From Vibrio marinisediminis (GTDB taxonomy: Bacteria; Pseudomonadota; Gammaproteobacteria; Enterobacterales; Vibrionaceae): a DNA stretch of 64,000 nt. The position numbers and the translations under genes were made by a program. The notes beneath the pieces were generated by a model. It worked only from the letters and a program-made list of their open reading frames with translations. It had not been told where the DNA came from and did no database searches. The DNA is taken from assembly GCF_014050145.1 (NCBI RefSeq), contig NZ_JACFYF010000003.1, forward strand, positions 293,184-357,183, in the 5' to 3' direction. Each line of letters begins with the position of its first letter. Positions within the stretch are counted from its first letter, which is position 1. Below are positions 55,547 to 64,000 of the stretch, piece by piece.

Positions 55547-55708
55547 TTAGGATCTTGAAGCGTTAAGTGTGGTTTTTTCATCAGCGCTGAGTTTCTTGAG
55601 CAATTCACAAAGGTTTGAGCCATGAGTCGATTCTCTGCTGTTGAGATAATCGTGAATGGCATCGATAGCGCTTACAAAAAGAGATACATTGGACTCATAG
55701 CGATGCAT
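55547..55708 (-). CDS. Possible 53-residue small protein antisense to the pst leader
   Basis: A small ORF, MHRYESNVSLFVSAIDAIHDY to its end, with a helical, soluble composition and a plausible but weak GGGTG ribosome site. It fills most of the gap between ppk and pstC, on the ppk strand, and is antisense to the leader of the pst transcript. I do not recognise it; it may be spurious. An in-frame start at 55768 is less likely. Confidence 0.35.
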   Translation of the reverse strand: MHRYESNVSLFVSAIDAIHDYLNSRESTHGSNLCELLKKLSADEKTTLNASRS

Positions 55709-55766
55709 TTTGCACCCAAATAGAGTTAAACCGCGAGATATCGCACTAATACAGAGTACAGGATGC

Positions 55767-57953
55767 ATGGCTAAAGCCGATTTTTCATTAAAAGAAAAAG
55801 ACAGAAAGCGATTGGTGAAAGATCGCCTGGTCAGGTTTGCTGTGTCTGCTGGTGGTGTTGGTGTTTTGGCGGCCTTAATACTGATCTTTGTCTATTTGGC
55901 GATGATGGTATTACCGCTATTTTCTGATGCCAAACTGACGCCTGATATCGCACGTCAAACGATCTCAACGCCACAGCCTTTAGCCGCTGGCGTTGATGAT
56001 TATGGTCAACACGCTTTTGTCATTTCTCAACAAGGGCAAGTGGATTTCTGGTCGCTTGATCAGGGTAATCAAACTCCGACGCTATCGGTAGACTTGGCTC
56101 AACCATCTCAACTGTTTGCTAAAATGTCGGGAGCTCAAGGCTGGTACGCATTTGCTAGCCAACAAGGGAAGGTAACCCTCTTCCAACCCGAACTGAAAAA
56201 TGTGATTGAAAATGATCGCCGTACTTTTGCGCCACAGTTAAATCAACTCAACAATAAAATCGACTTAGCATTTGAGAATGTTGCGCTTGAACGTTTTGCG
56301 TTTTCAGTGGGGGGGCAAAACGTACTGGTAGGCTACTTTGACGATCAACGTATTCGTATTCGCTGGCAAAGTCGCGATCAGCAAGTACACAGTTTTGTAT
56401 TTGAACAAGCGATGCCTCAGTTGGATCAAATGATCCTCACGCCGGATGGTAAAACCCTATATTTACGTCAAGGCTCTGAGTTGATTGTGATCAACCAGCA
56501 ACAAAATCAGTTTGTGGTACGAGAGGTCGTTGACCTTAGCCAAGGCAATGGTAAACACGCAGTCACTAATCTTGATGTACTGTCTGGCGCTTCTTCATTG
56601 CTGGCGACGCATAAAGATGGATTGGTATCACAATGGTTTGATGTGCTTAAAGACGGTGAGCGTAAGCTGACGTTTATTCGTGAATTTAAGCTTGCGTCTG
56701 AATTGCAGTTTTTACTACCAGACTCTTATCGAAAAGGTTTCTACAGCTTTTATATTAATGGCATGGTGCAAAGTCACTATACCACCAGCGAAAAGCTGGT
56801 CATCTTTAAGCGCGCTTACAATAAAACGCCGCAATTGGCGGCAATGTCGAGAAACGAGCAGTATTTAGTGGCGTTATCAGATGATGTATTAAGCGTGGCA
56901 CATCTTGATAACCCATACCCAGAAGTGTCGCTCTCTTCTTTGTGGCAAAAAGTGTGGTATGAAAGTTACCCAGAGCCTGTTTTTGTGTGGCAAACCACAT
57001 CGGCAAGCGATGAATTTGAAGCCAAATTCAGTTTAGTGCCAATTGCTTTTGGTACCTTGAAAGCTGCGGCGTTTGCGATGCTGTTTGCGGTACCCATTGC
57101 CGTATTTGGCGCGATTTATACCGCTTACTTTATGACACCGAGTATGCGCCGACTGGTGAAACCTTCAATTGAATTGATGGAAGCGCTACCGACGGTGATT
57201 ATTGGCTTCTTAGCTGGGCTGTGGTTTGCGCCGATTGTTGAAACTCATTTAACCTCAGTGGTGGTATTACTGCTGTTTCTGCCAATCTCCATCGTCGCGA
57301 TTGGTGCGCTTTGGCACTGCTTGCCATTAGCGTGGACTCGCAAGTTACCTAATGGCTGGCATGCGTTGATCCTGATGCCATGTTTGGTGCTAATTGCGGT
57401 GTTTATTCTCAATCAAAGCAATGCGATTGAAGCGTGGTTATTTGCCGGTGATGTGCGTATTTATCTTGCTGAACTAGGCATAGAGTTTGACCAACGCAAT
57501 GCACTTGTCGTCGGTTTTGCGATGGGATTTGCCGTGATCCCAACCATCTTTACCATCGCAGAAGACGCTATTTTCTCTGTACCTAAGCACTTATCTGATG
57601 GTTCATTAGCGTTAGGTGCGACACCATGGCAAACCCTAATTCATGTGGTGTTGTTAACTGCAAGTCCCGGTATTTTCTCAGCGATAATGATGGGATTAGG
57701 ACGGGCAGTTGGCGAAACGATGATCGTTTTGATGGCAACAGGTAATACCCCAATTCTAGATTGGAACATCTTAGAAGGGATGCGTACCTTATCGGCAACG
57801 ATCGCCGTGGAGATGCCAGAGTCGGAAGTTGGCAGTTCTCATTTTCGTATTCTGTTCTTAGCGGCACTGATTTTGTTGGTGTTTACCTTTGCGGTGAACT
57901 CTATTGCCGAGTGGGTTCGTCAGCGTTTACGCGAGAAATACCGAGCTTTGTAA
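55767..57953 (+). CDS. pstC: Phosphate ABC transporter permease PstC, enlarged form
   Basis: The protein has 728 residues, against 319 in E. coli PstC. One N-terminal helix (about 24-52) is followed by about 370 residues outside the membrane with repeated short beta stretches (GQHAFVISQQGQVDFWSLDQG, GWYAFASQQGKVTLFQ), like a beta propeller. The permease part starts near residue 430, with PIAFGTLKAAAFAMLFAVPIA, and contains the ATPase-coupling loop [23 protein letters not shown] at 55767 is chosen; AGGA precedes it closely. The insert is found in related Vibrio and Pseudomonas proteins. Confidence 0.92.
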   Translation: MAKADFSLKEKDRKRLVKDRLVRFAVSAGGVGVLAALILIFVYLAMMVLPLFSDAKLTPDIARQTISTPQPLAAGVDDYGQHAFVISQQGQVDFWSLDQGNQTPTLSVDLAQPSQLFAKMSGAQGWYAFASQQGKVTLFQPELKNVIENDRRTFAPQLNQLNNKIDLAFENVALERFAFSVGGQNVLVGYFDDQRIRIRWQSRDQQVHSFVFEQAMPQLDQMILTPDGKTLYLRQGSELIVINQQQNQFVVREVVDLSQGNGKHAVTNLDVLSGASSLLATHKDGLVSQWFDVLKDGERKLTFIREFKLASELQFLLPDSYRKGFYSFYINGMVQSHYTTSEKLVIFKRAYNKTPQLAAMSRNEQYLVALSDDVLSVAHLDNPYPEVSLSSLWQKVWYESYPEPVFVWQTTSASDEFEAKFSLVPIAFGTLKAAAFAMLFAVPIAVFGAIYTAYFMTPSMRRLVKPSIELMEALPTVIIGFLAGLWFAPIVETHLTSVVVLLLFLPISIVAIGALWHCLPLAWTRKLPNGWHALILMPCLVLIAVFILNQSNAIEAWLFAGDVRIYLAELGIEFDQRNALVVGFAMGFAVIPTIFTIAEDAIFSVPKHLSDGSLALGATPWQTLIHVVLLTASPGIFSAIMMGLGRAVGETMIVLMATGNTPILDWNILEGMRTLSATIAVEMPESEVGSSHFRILFLAALILLVFTFAVNSIAEWVRQRLREKYRAL

Positions 57954-57978
57954 GTCAAATTAATAGGAATTCACGTTA

Positions 57979-59625
57979 GTGTTTAAGTGGTTAAGATCAG
58001 GCGCACCTTGGATATGGTTAACCGGTGGAGCAGTTAGCATTAGTTTGCTATCTGTGCTTGGACTATTGCTGCTTATCGGTTGGAAAGGGCTCTCATACTT
58101 TTGGCCTGCGCCTCTCTATCAATGGACTAAAAATGACGGTGAAATTCTGGTTGGGCAGCTTTATGCGCAAGAGTCGGTATCGGTCGATTACTTACAAGAA
58201 CTAGGCATTCCGCTGCCAAAAGCTACCCTACAAAAAGATCAGATAGAGCGACTCAACATCAAGGTGGCCAACCGTGATATTTATCCAGCCGATTTTGTTT
58301 CTATCTTAGATATCGACATTCATAGTCGTTCAAAGCCACAACATTGGGCAGCAATAGAGCGGACTCGCAGTGGTGACTTCTATGGGCGCCCAATCGCCTA
58401 CCAAGATGCTCACGGGCAAATCCATACGGATTTCCAGCCTCGTTTGAGTGAGTCACTGAAACTGAGCCAACTCGTGCGTGATGAGATAGAGCGTGTGATT
58501 GAGCAAGAAGTGCAAGCGATCAGTGCTCAAGCGAATGATTTACGTTTGGAAAAAAGAAAACGTGAATTGAATAATGATTTGGATGAGAACTATCTGGGAA
58601 TCTATAACTCCCAGTCTAAACAGTTTAGTCAGCAGCTTTCTGCTGCGGAAGCTAAGTTGGATGACTTACGTGACAAACTCGCCAAGCAAGGGTTGATTGT
58701 TGAGGATATGACTGGGCAGCAAGTGCTGATCCCATTGAGTCATATTTTGGATTTGTGGTATCCAAACCAAATGGGCGCGATGGATAAGGTCGCTCAATGG
58801 GCGAAGGAAATGTGGAAGTTCCTTTCAAGTTCCCCGCGCGAATCGAACTCTGAAGGCGGTGTTTTCCCGGCAATGTTTGGTACGGTGTTGTTAGTGTTGA
58901 TCATGTCAGTCATTGTGATGCCACTTGGTGTGATTGCGGCAATCTACCTCCATGAATACGCTAAAAACAATTTGTTTACCCGCATTATACGTGTAGCGGT
59001 GATCAACTTAGCTGGTGTACCTTCAATTGTTTATGGTGTTTTTGGTCTCGGTTTTTTTGTGTATACGCTCGGCGCTTCTATTGATGACTTTTTCTATGCA
59101 GAGCGTTTGCCAACCCCAACGTTTGGTACGCCTGGTTTGTTGTGGTCTGCATTGACGTTAGCCGTACTGACACTGCCTGTGGTGATTGTCGCTACTGAAG
59201 AAGGTTTGTCACGTATACCTACGTCAGTTCGACATGGTTCATTAGCGCTAGGGGCGACACAATTTGAGACCATGTGGCGGATTGTATTGCCGATGGCAAG
59301 CCCTGCCATTATCACAGGGTTAATTCTAGCGGTTGCGCGTGCTGCGGGTGAGGTTGCGCCATTGATGCTGGTGGGGGCGGTTAAACTAGCGTCCAGTTTG
59401 CCAGTTGATGGACAGTTCCCTTACTTGCATTTAGAGCGTAAGTTTATGCATTTGGGTTTTCATATCTATGATGTTGGTTTTCAAACCACCAACATAGAAA
59501 GCGCAAGACCATTGGTTTACGCCACCTCATTCTTACTCGTGACAGTGATTGTTGGGTTGAACTTAACCGCCATCAGTATTCGCAATAACTTGCGTGAGAA
59601 ATATCGAACATTGGGACAAGATTAA
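57979..59625 (+). CDS. pstA: Phosphate ABC transporter permease PstA, enlarged form
   Basis: The protein has 548 residues, against 296 in E. coli. After the first membrane helix there is a periplasmic insert of about 240 residues that includes a coiled-coil stretch ([18 protein letters not shown] and [16 protein letters not shown]-like heptads, about 170-230). The permease domain begins near 295 ([17 protein letters not shown]) and has the coupling loop [21 protein letters not shown]. The start is GTG at 57979, 11 bases after AGGA. It follows pstC by 25 bases. Confidence 0.92.
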   Translation: MFKWLRSGAPWIWLTGGAVSISLLSVLGLLLLIGWKGLSYFWPAPLYQWTKNDGEILVGQLYAQESVSVDYLQELGIPLPKATLQKDQIERLNIKVANRDIYPADFVSILDIDIHSRSKPQHWAAIERTRSGDFYGRPIAYQDAHGQIHTDFQPRLSESLKLSQLVRDEIERVIEQEVQAISAQANDLRLEKRKRELNNDLDENYLGIYNSQSKQFSQQLSAAEAKLDDLRDKLAKQGLIVEDMTGQQVLIPLSHILDLWYPNQMGAMDKVAQWAKEMWKFLSSSPRESNSEGGVFPAMFGTVLLVLIMSVIVMPLGVIAAIYLHEYAKNNLFTRIIRVAVINLAGVPSIVYGVFGLGFFVYTLGASIDDFFYAERLPTPTFGTPGLLWSALTLAVLTLPVVIVATEEGLSRIPTSVRHGSLALGATQFETMWRIVLPMASPAIITGLILAVARAAGEVAPLMLVGAVKLASSLPVDGQFPYLHLERKFMHLGFHIYDVGFQTTNIESARPLVYATSFLLVTVIVGLNLTAISIRNNLREKYRTLGQD

Positions 59626-59627
59626 GC

Positions 59628-60446
59628 ATGTTTTCAGTCAATCAAACATTGGGCTACCAAACCCCACTAGATGTTAATAATCTGAGTGATGAGCAGACCG
59701 CTATTGCGATCGAAGGGCTGAATTTGTTTTACAAAAATAGCCAGGCGTTAAGTGATATCTCGATGCGAATTCCTAAGGGGCAGGTGACGGCGTTTATCGG
59801 TCCTTCTGGTTGCGGTAAATCGACACTGTTGCGCTGTATCAACCGAATGAATGATCTTGTGGAAGGCTGTCGAATTACCGGTGAAGTGAAGCTGCATAGT
59901 AAGAATGTTTACCACCCAGATGTTGACGTTGCCACACTGCGCCGCCGTGTTGGTATGGTTTTCCAGCGTCCCAATCCGTTTCCTAAATCGATTTATGAAA
60001 ATGTGGTTTATGGTTTACGTTTGCAAGGTTTAAAAAATCGTCGCCAACTTGATGATGCTGTTGAGCGCTCTTTGCGCGCCGCGGCGCTTTGGGATGAAGT
60101 GAAAGACCGCTTGCATGAAAATGCGTTTGGTTTGTCTGGTGGGCAACAGCAACGTTTGGTGATTGCGCGTGCGATTGCTATTGAGCCAGAGGTTTTGTTA
60201 CTTGATGAGCCAACCTCAGCACTGGATCCTATTTCAACATTAACCATCGAAGAGCTAATTAATGAGCTCAAAACCAAATATACTGTGGTTATTGTTACTC
60301 ATAACATGCAGCAAGCCGCGCGCGTGAGCGACCATACGGCGTTTATTCACATGGGGAAATTGATCGAGTACTCAGATACGGATTCTATTTTCACTTCGCC
60401 ATTGAAAACTCAGACCGAAGACTACATTACTGGTAGGTATGGGTAA
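59628..60446 (+). CDS. pstB: Phosphate ABC transporter ATPase PstB
   Basis: A 272-residue ABC ATPase. Walker A is GPSGCGKST, the signature LSGGQQQRL, Walker [13 protein letters not shown], and the switch His in [14 protein letters not shown]. It energises phosphate uptake through PstCA. It starts 2 bases after the pstA stop. Confidence 0.97.
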   Translation: MFSVNQTLGYQTPLDVNNLSDEQTAIAIEGLNLFYKNSQALSDISMRIPKGQVTAFIGPSGCGKSTLLRCINRMNDLVEGCRITGEVKLHSKNVYHPDVDVATLRRRVGMVFQRPNPFPKSIYENVVYGLRLQGLKNRRQLDDAVERSLRAAALWDEVKDRLHENAFGLSGGQQQRLVIARAIAIEPEVLLLDEPTSALDPISTLTIEELINELKTKYTVVIVTHNMQQAARVSDHTAFIHMGKLIEYSDTDSIFTSPLKTQTEDYITGRYG

Positions 60447-60452
60447 GCTTCT

Positions 60453-60610
60453 CCCTCATATTTGAAGCGGCAGCGTAAAGGACTGCGTAAATCCTGCCTT
60501 TATGACATAGTGTTCTATGCCGACAGTGTATCTATGCCGACAGTGTATCTATGCCGACAGTACATCTATGCTGATAGGGTTGGGTTTATTCGTTGCCAAA
60601 CGGCAACACC
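60453..60610. repeat. Vibrio-type intergenic palindromic element (copy 2, expanded)
   Basis: CATATTTGAAGCGGCAGCG, ACATAGTGTTCTATGC and CTATGCTGATAGGG line up with CATACTTGAAATTGCAGCG, ACATAGTTCACCTATGC and CTATGCTCAGGGG of the copy at 24613-24733. A 17-bp unit is amplified within it. The right part ends in GTTGCC-AAAC-GGCAAC (60592-60607). The element fills the gap between pstB and phoU. Confidence 0.6.
60515..60582 (+). repeat. 17-bp tandem repeat, three copies and a degenerate fourth
   Basis: CTATGCCGACAGTGTAT occurs at 60515-60531 and 60532-60548 exactly, at 60549-60565 with two changes, and in degenerate form from 60566. Unit length 17 is not a multiple of three, and the region is untranslated. 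Confidence 0.9.
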
Positions 60611-60619
60611 AACTTTTTT
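60592..60619 (+). terminator. Attenuator-like hairpin upstream of phoU
   Basis: GTTGCC-AAAC-GGCAAC (60592-60607) is followed after 6 bases by TTTTTT. Its position between pstB and phoU would reduce read-through into phoU. The distance from stem to T run makes it a weak terminator. Confidence 0.35.
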
Positions 60620-60670
60620 AGAGAGACTCTTTATCTCTGTTCTTACCTTAAAGGGAGTTACACCTTATTC

Positions 60671-61369
60671 ATGAACTTTGGACGCCATATCTCAGGGCAA
60701 TTTAACGTCGAACTTGAATCTATTCGTACCCATGTTCTTACGATGGGCGGGTTGGTAGAACAGCAGCTTTCATTCGCGATGCAGGCATTGCATAAAGAAG
60801 ATGTCGAACTGGCACGTAAGGTGGTGCGCGACGATCATAAAGTCAATGCGATGGAAGTGTCGATAGATGAAGCGTGTACTCGCATCATCGCTAAACGTCA
60901 GCCAACCGCGAAAGATTTACGCTTGATCATGGCGATCATAAAAACCATCACAGATTTAGAGCGTATCGGTGATGTCGCTGCGCGTATCGCTAACGTTGCC
61001 ATTGAAAACCCTTCTTCTGAAGATAAGCAATTTAATGTTTCTTTGGAGCCTTTGTGCCGTCAAGCCGTGAATATGCTACATCAGGTATTGGATGCTTTCG
61101 CGCGGATGGATGTTGACGCTGCAGCAGCTGTCTACAAGATGGATGATCGCTTAGATGCTGAATACGAAGCGGTGATACGCCAGCTCATGACCTATATGAT
61201 GGAAGATCCCAAGAACATTCCGCAGATCTTACAAGTGATGTGGTCAGCTCGCGCCATTGAGCGAGTTGGAGATCGTTGCCAAAACATCTGTGAATACATT
61301 ATTTACTTTGTGAAAGGTAAAGATGTACGCCACTTGGGTGAGCAAAGTATTGATGATGCACTGCGTTAA
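60671..61369 (+). CDS. phoU: Phosphate signalling protein PhoU
   Basis: A 232-residue helical protein made of two PhoU repeats ([52 protein letters not shown]), which represses PhoR signalling when the Pst transporter is busy. ATG at 60671 ([12 protein letters not shown]) matches the family start. The nearest purine-rich site, GGGAG, is 13 bases upstream, longer than usual. It overlaps the convergent outer-membrane gene by 4 bases. Confidence 0.95.
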   Translation: MNFGRHISGQFNVELESIRTHVLTMGGLVEQQLSFAMQALHKEDVELARKVVRDDHKVNAMEVSIDEACTRIIAKRQPTAKDLRLIMAIIKTITDLERIGDVAARIANVAIENPSSEDKQFNVSLEPLCRQAVNMLHQVLDAFARMDVDAAAAVYKMDDRLDAEYEAVIRQLMTYMMEDPKNIPQILQVMWSARAIERVGDRCQNICEYIIYFVKGKDVRHLGEQSIDDALR

Positions 61370-61875
61370 AAACGCAGTGTGACACCAGTACTGAAAGTGG
61401 TTGAAAAGTCGCTACTCAAGTAAGTCTTATTCTTATCGATGTAGTTTATGTCCATGCCTGCCCGCAAGCCTAGGTTATCATTTATTTGTAATACCCAAGC
61501 GCCAGCCACACTGACTCCAGAGCCTTCGCGGTATTGTCTTGGTGAAAAGATATAATCTCGACTGCCTTGATACTCCACCCCACCTAATTCAAGCTGAAAT
61601 CCGAGCATAGGGGCTTGAGGTAGGTTGTACTGCGCCCCAATTCGATAAGTTTTGAGTCTATCTTTATCAGTGAGTATCTCTGCCGAGGTATGAGTGTAGC
61701 TTGCATAGATCGCATCTAATCCCCAGACATCGGTAATACCTAACTGCAAACCACCTCCAGATATACCAGACCCGACATATGGACCCATTTTAATTTCAGG
61801 GGAGAGGTGCAACCCTGAAGCATACGTGCCAAAGCTCGCGGCAAGGCTTATCACCATCACTCTCTTTTTCATCAT
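61366..61875 (-). CDS. Outer-membrane beta-barrel protein of unknown role
   Basis: The protein has 169 residues with a signal peptide ([16 protein letters not shown]), alternating beta strands and a terminal Phe (GVTLRF), as in small outer-membrane barrels. I do not recognise a specific family. I chose ATG at 61875, five bases after AGG. Its last 4 bases overlap the 3' end of phoU. Confidence 0.65.
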   Translation of the reverse strand: MMKKRVMVISLAASFGTYASGLHLSPEIKMGPYVGSGISGGGLQLGITDVWGLDAIYASYTHTSAEILTDKDRLKTYRIGAQYNLPQAPMLGFQLELGGVEYQGSRDYIFSPRQYREGSGVSVAGAWVLQINDNLGLRAGMDINYIDKNKTYLSSDFSTTFSTGVTLRF

Positions 61876-61962
61876 CAATACCTAAAGTCACTGGATTCAG
61901 TAACCATGATAGTGATAAGAAAAATTTAAACTAATGGCTTCTGGTTATATCGATAATAAGTG

Positions 61963-62892
61963 TTACTTATTAACCTGGTGCAGGCTGAGGACATATAGGA
62001 CTTGCTCATATAACCAGTTAATCAGAGCATTATTGCGGTGCTTGCCATGGTAGTAAGCGTAGATAGGGTAGTGAAATGGATGCCCATTCACATGAGCGAG
62101 CATAGATCGCAATTGTGGGTAATTTTGAATGGGAAAGAGATCGGAGTGGGGCATGAATAGATCACTATGCAGTATCACGTCAATCGCGGCCATAGTGTAC
62201 TCTGAACGAAATTTTACTTTGCTATCAATACCTTCTCGCTTCATCACTTCAGCAGCTAGACTAAAGTCATCATTCCAACCAGGGGTGATGATCGACGCGA
62301 TGTCATAGCCTTGCATATCATGTGCAGTCACCACAGCTTTGTTTACCGGGTGTTCATTTCGCACAATCACATGAGAGGTGAGATCGATCAGTTTGCGTGA
62401 GCAGATTTGTTTGGGGCAATCATTGTCATAATTAATCCCGATTAACACCTCGTCATTTTGTAATTCATTGAAGGTTGTTTTGCTCCAACTGAGTAACTCT
62501 ATAGAACTGTTTGGTGCAAGTTGCTGCAAGTGATGATACAAGGTGCCAGATAAGCAGGTGAGAACAATGGGTGCGACGGCGATTTTCAAAGAGATGTCGA
62601 GTTTGAAAGGATCAAATTCTTCGGTTTGGTTAAGGCTAGCCGCTAATCCATCTAAGTGAGGCGTTATTGCATTGGTAAGCTCTTGCGCAAATGGTGTCGG
62701 CTCTAGACCACCGTGTACTTTTACGAATAACTCATCATTAAAGTGATGACGTAGTTTTTGCAACGCTTGGCTGACTGCCGGCTGAGAGACAAACAATCTT
62801 TTGGACGCCTTACGCATATTGCACTCTTGGCTAAGGACAAGGAAAGTACGTAATAGATTGAGATCTAAGCTATAAAAAAGATTCTTGGTCAC
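61963..62892 (-). CDS. LysR-family transcriptional regulator (LeuO-like group)
   Basis: The protein has about 309 residues. HTH segment MRKASKRLFVSQPAVSQALQKLR, then FNDELFVKVHGGLEPTPFA, typical of the NodD/LeuO-like group, and an effector domain. GTG at 62892 (TKNLFYSLDLNLL) is preferred because AAGGA lies 7 bases before it; an earlier GTG at 62922 is possible. It is transcribed in the same direction as the outer-membrane gene 87 bases downstream. Target unknown. Confidence 0.85.
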   Translation of the reverse strand: MTKNLFYSLDLNLLRTFLVLSQECNMRKASKRLFVSQPAVSQALQKLRHHFNDELFVKVHGGLEPTPFAQELTNAITPHLDGLAASLNQTEEFDPFKLDISLKIAVAPIVLTCLSGTLYHHLQQLAPNSSIELLSWSKTTFNELQNDEVLIGINYDNDCPKQICSRKLIDLTSHVIVRNEHPVNKAVVTAHDMQGYDIASIITPGWNDDFSLAAEVMKREGIDSKVKFRSEYTMAAIDVILHSDLFMPHSDLFPIQNYPQLRSMLAHVNGHPFHYPIYAYYHGKHRNNALINWLYEQVLYVLSLHQVNK

Positions 62893-62975
62893 GGTACTTT
62901 CCTTGTTTGAGCAATGGTGCACTCTTGCAACATTATGATGCTGGAGTGCCTAACGACTTTCAACCCTTACTTCTT

Positions 62976-63728
62976 CTAGGCGACAGATCGTAGCGCCTTG
63001 ACCACCTTTTCAATGGTTTCAATTGAGGTAATTGGGATGATGAAATCATCGAGATCTTGGCTACCCATTTTGGCTTGTTCGGCAATTAATCTCATTTTGC
63101 TTTGGCGAGCCGTTTTACCTGACAAGTGCAATTGCGTTACACCTGTTGTCTGAGCTATTTGGGTGACATTATTAATATTGATGCCGGCTCCAGCCATGAT
63201 AGCAAAGCGATTGTTGGCGAGTGCGACCATCTTGGTTAGCACTTCAATACCTTGCTCGGCATTGCTGGCTAGGCCTGAAGTTAAAATGCGTTCGCAGCCG
63301 AGTTCTGCCACCGCTTCGATAGCGGCAACATAATCATGGCATTGATCTATCGCACGGTGGAAGGTGATGCCTAGGTTATGGCTTTTTGCTCGTTGGGCTA
63401 ATCGAGAGGCTTGCTGCATATCAATATTGCCATCGCTGGTTAGCACACCAAACACCACACCTTGTAAGCCAGCTTGGGCTGCGGCATCAATATCTAACAA
63501 CATTGATTCAATCTCTTCTTCGTTATAGAGAAAGTCGCCTTGGCGAGGACGAATCATTGCGTAGATGGGAATGGAGGATATTTTTGCCGCTTGCTGCATG
63601 AAACCAAAGCTTGGCGTTAACCCGCCTAGCGCCAAAGAGGAACACAGTTCGATACGGCTTGCACCACCCGCGATGGCATAGTGAAGAGATTCTAAGTTAT
63701 CGATACAAACTTCGACTTGATAAGTCAT
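62976..63728 (-). CDS. cutC: CutC-family protein
   Basis: A 250-residue TIM-barrel protein of the CutC family, formerly linked to copper homeostasis; its molecular activity is not settled. Hallmarks are [55 protein letters not shown] and [14 protein letters not shown] chose ATG at 63728 over an in-frame GTG at 63737. The LysR gene follows 83 bases downstream. Confidence 0.92.
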   Translation of the reverse strand: MTYQVEVCIDNLESLHYAIAGGASRIELCSSLALGGLTPSFGFMQQAAKISSIPIYAMIRPRQGDFLYNEEEIESMLLDIDAAAQAGLQGVVFGVLTSDGNIDMQQASRLAQRAKSHNLGITFHRAIDQCHDYVAAIEAVAELGCERILTSGLASNAEQGIEVLTKMVALANNRFAIMAGAGININNVTQIAQTTGVTQLHLSGKTARQSKMRLIAEQAKMGSQDLDDFIIPITSIETIEKVVKALRSVA

Positions 63729-63902
63729 GCTATACACTCATACAGATTAGATGAGGCTATTGTAGCTTAGCTAGTATGGCTGAATAGGGTAAAAATCTGC
63801 AGATTGTTTTCCACAATTACCGTATAAAACTGAATGGTGTAATGAGACCCGATAAGAGTGAACGATGTGTTTTTTGGTTGGAATAATTGAAGAGTAAGAA
63901 TG

Positions 63903-63930
63903 AAAAAAGCCAGCTCAATGAGCTGGCTTT
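63903..63930 (-). terminator. Terminator of the tRNA-Tyr transcript
   Basis: AAAGCCAGCTC (63906-63916) pairs perfectly with GAGCTGGCTTT (63920-63930). On the minus strand TTTTTTC follows. It is about 7 bases after the tRNA 3' end. Confidence 0.9.
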
Positions 63931-63936
63931 AGTAGA

Positions 63937-64000
63937 TGGTGGAGGGGGACGGATTCGAACCATCGAAGGCAGTGCCGGCAGATTTACAGTCTGCTCCCTT
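63937..64000 (-). tRNA. tRNA-Tyr (GTA), 5' part outside the window
   Basis: Read on the minus strand, the sequence AAGGGAGCAGACTGTAAATC holds the anticodon arm with GTA, then a long variable arm, the T arm GGTTCGAATCC and the encoded 3' CCA (63937-63939). It is a class II tRNA like E. coli tRNA-Tyr. The acceptor 5' strand and D arm are cut off. Confidence 0.95.

Noticed and set aside
60462-60674. 70-residue frame across the 17-bp repeats
   Set aside because: Product merely translates the tandem repeats in shifting frames, no ribosome site, and it runs into the phoU start.

Overview
The window is a continuous piece of a gammaproteobacterial chromosome, almost certainly from the Vibrionaceae and most likely a Vibrio. 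Support comes from the Vibrio-type 343-residue DapD, the prx/oxyR2 pair with Vibrio OxyR2 hallmark residues, the enlarged PstC and PstA permeases, a Vibrio-style intergenic palindromic repeat, and a gene order from cutC back through pst/ppk/phoBR and aceBA to tgt-yajC-secDF that resembles chromosome 1 of V. cholerae as I remember it. No phage, transposase, integrase or CRISPR array is visible. Coding density is high and most genes are housekeeping.

Layout. 1-1016: 3' part of an elongation factor G gene (EF-G2 type). 1.2-5.1 kb: a small AT-rich segment with a PAP2 phosphatase-like membrane protein, an acyl-CoA synthetase-like enzyme and an AraC-type regulator. 5.3-17.9 kb: a complete tad/flp locus for a type IVb (Flp) pilus, in the order flp, tadV, AAA ATPase, rcpC, rcpA, small lipoprotein, tadG-like, tadE, tadF, tadZ, tadA, tadB, tadC, tadD, closed by a strong terminator. 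17.9-24.6 kb: chromate transporter with a LysR regulator, an unknown membrane protein, a MATE exporter, a gamma-glutamylcyclotransferase-like protein and NnrS. 24.7-29.3 kb: mltC, dapD and a two-gene unit (GGGtGRT protein and NifU-like scaffold) behind what reads as a fluoride (crcB-type) riboswitch. 29.5-31.3 kb: peroxiredoxin and divergent OxyR2. 31.8-34.9 kb: glyoxylate shunt aceBA. 35-37.7 kb: CBS protein and a chemoreceptor. 37.9-43.7 kb: queA-tgt-yajC-secD-secF. 43.8-48.4 kb: DUF1904 protein, mepA, an orphan ORF, yfhL-type ferredoxin, yegQ/trhP, rdgC. 48.7-61.4 kb: the phosphate block phoB-phoR-pstS, ppk-ppx (opposite strand) and pstC-pstA-pstB-phoU. 61.4-64.0 kb: outer-membrane protein, LysR regulator, cutC and the 3' part of a tRNA-Tyr gene.

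How the parts work together. The phosphate block is one regulon: PhoR/PhoB sense phosphate through PstSCAB and PhoU, and PhoB-box-like direct repeats with correctly spaced -10 elements lie upstream of phoB, of pstC and, on the other strand, of ppk-ppx. The tad locus encodes pilin, prepilin peptidase, secretin, motor ATPase, platform proteins, pseudopilins and localisation factor. The queA-tgt pair makes queuosine in tRNA and is followed by the SecDF-YajC translocase accessory. OxyR2 faces the peroxiredoxin gene it probably controls.

The most unusual item is the fluoride-riboswitch-like leader (29191-29256, minus strand) in front of a NifU-like/GGGtGRT gene pair, which encodes neither a Fluc/CrcB nor a CLC-F exporter. 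Also notable are two copies of an intergenic palindromic element, one of which carries a 17-bp tandem amplification between pstB and phoU; a terminator-like hairpin in the phoB leader; and several perfect inverted repeats in promoter positions.
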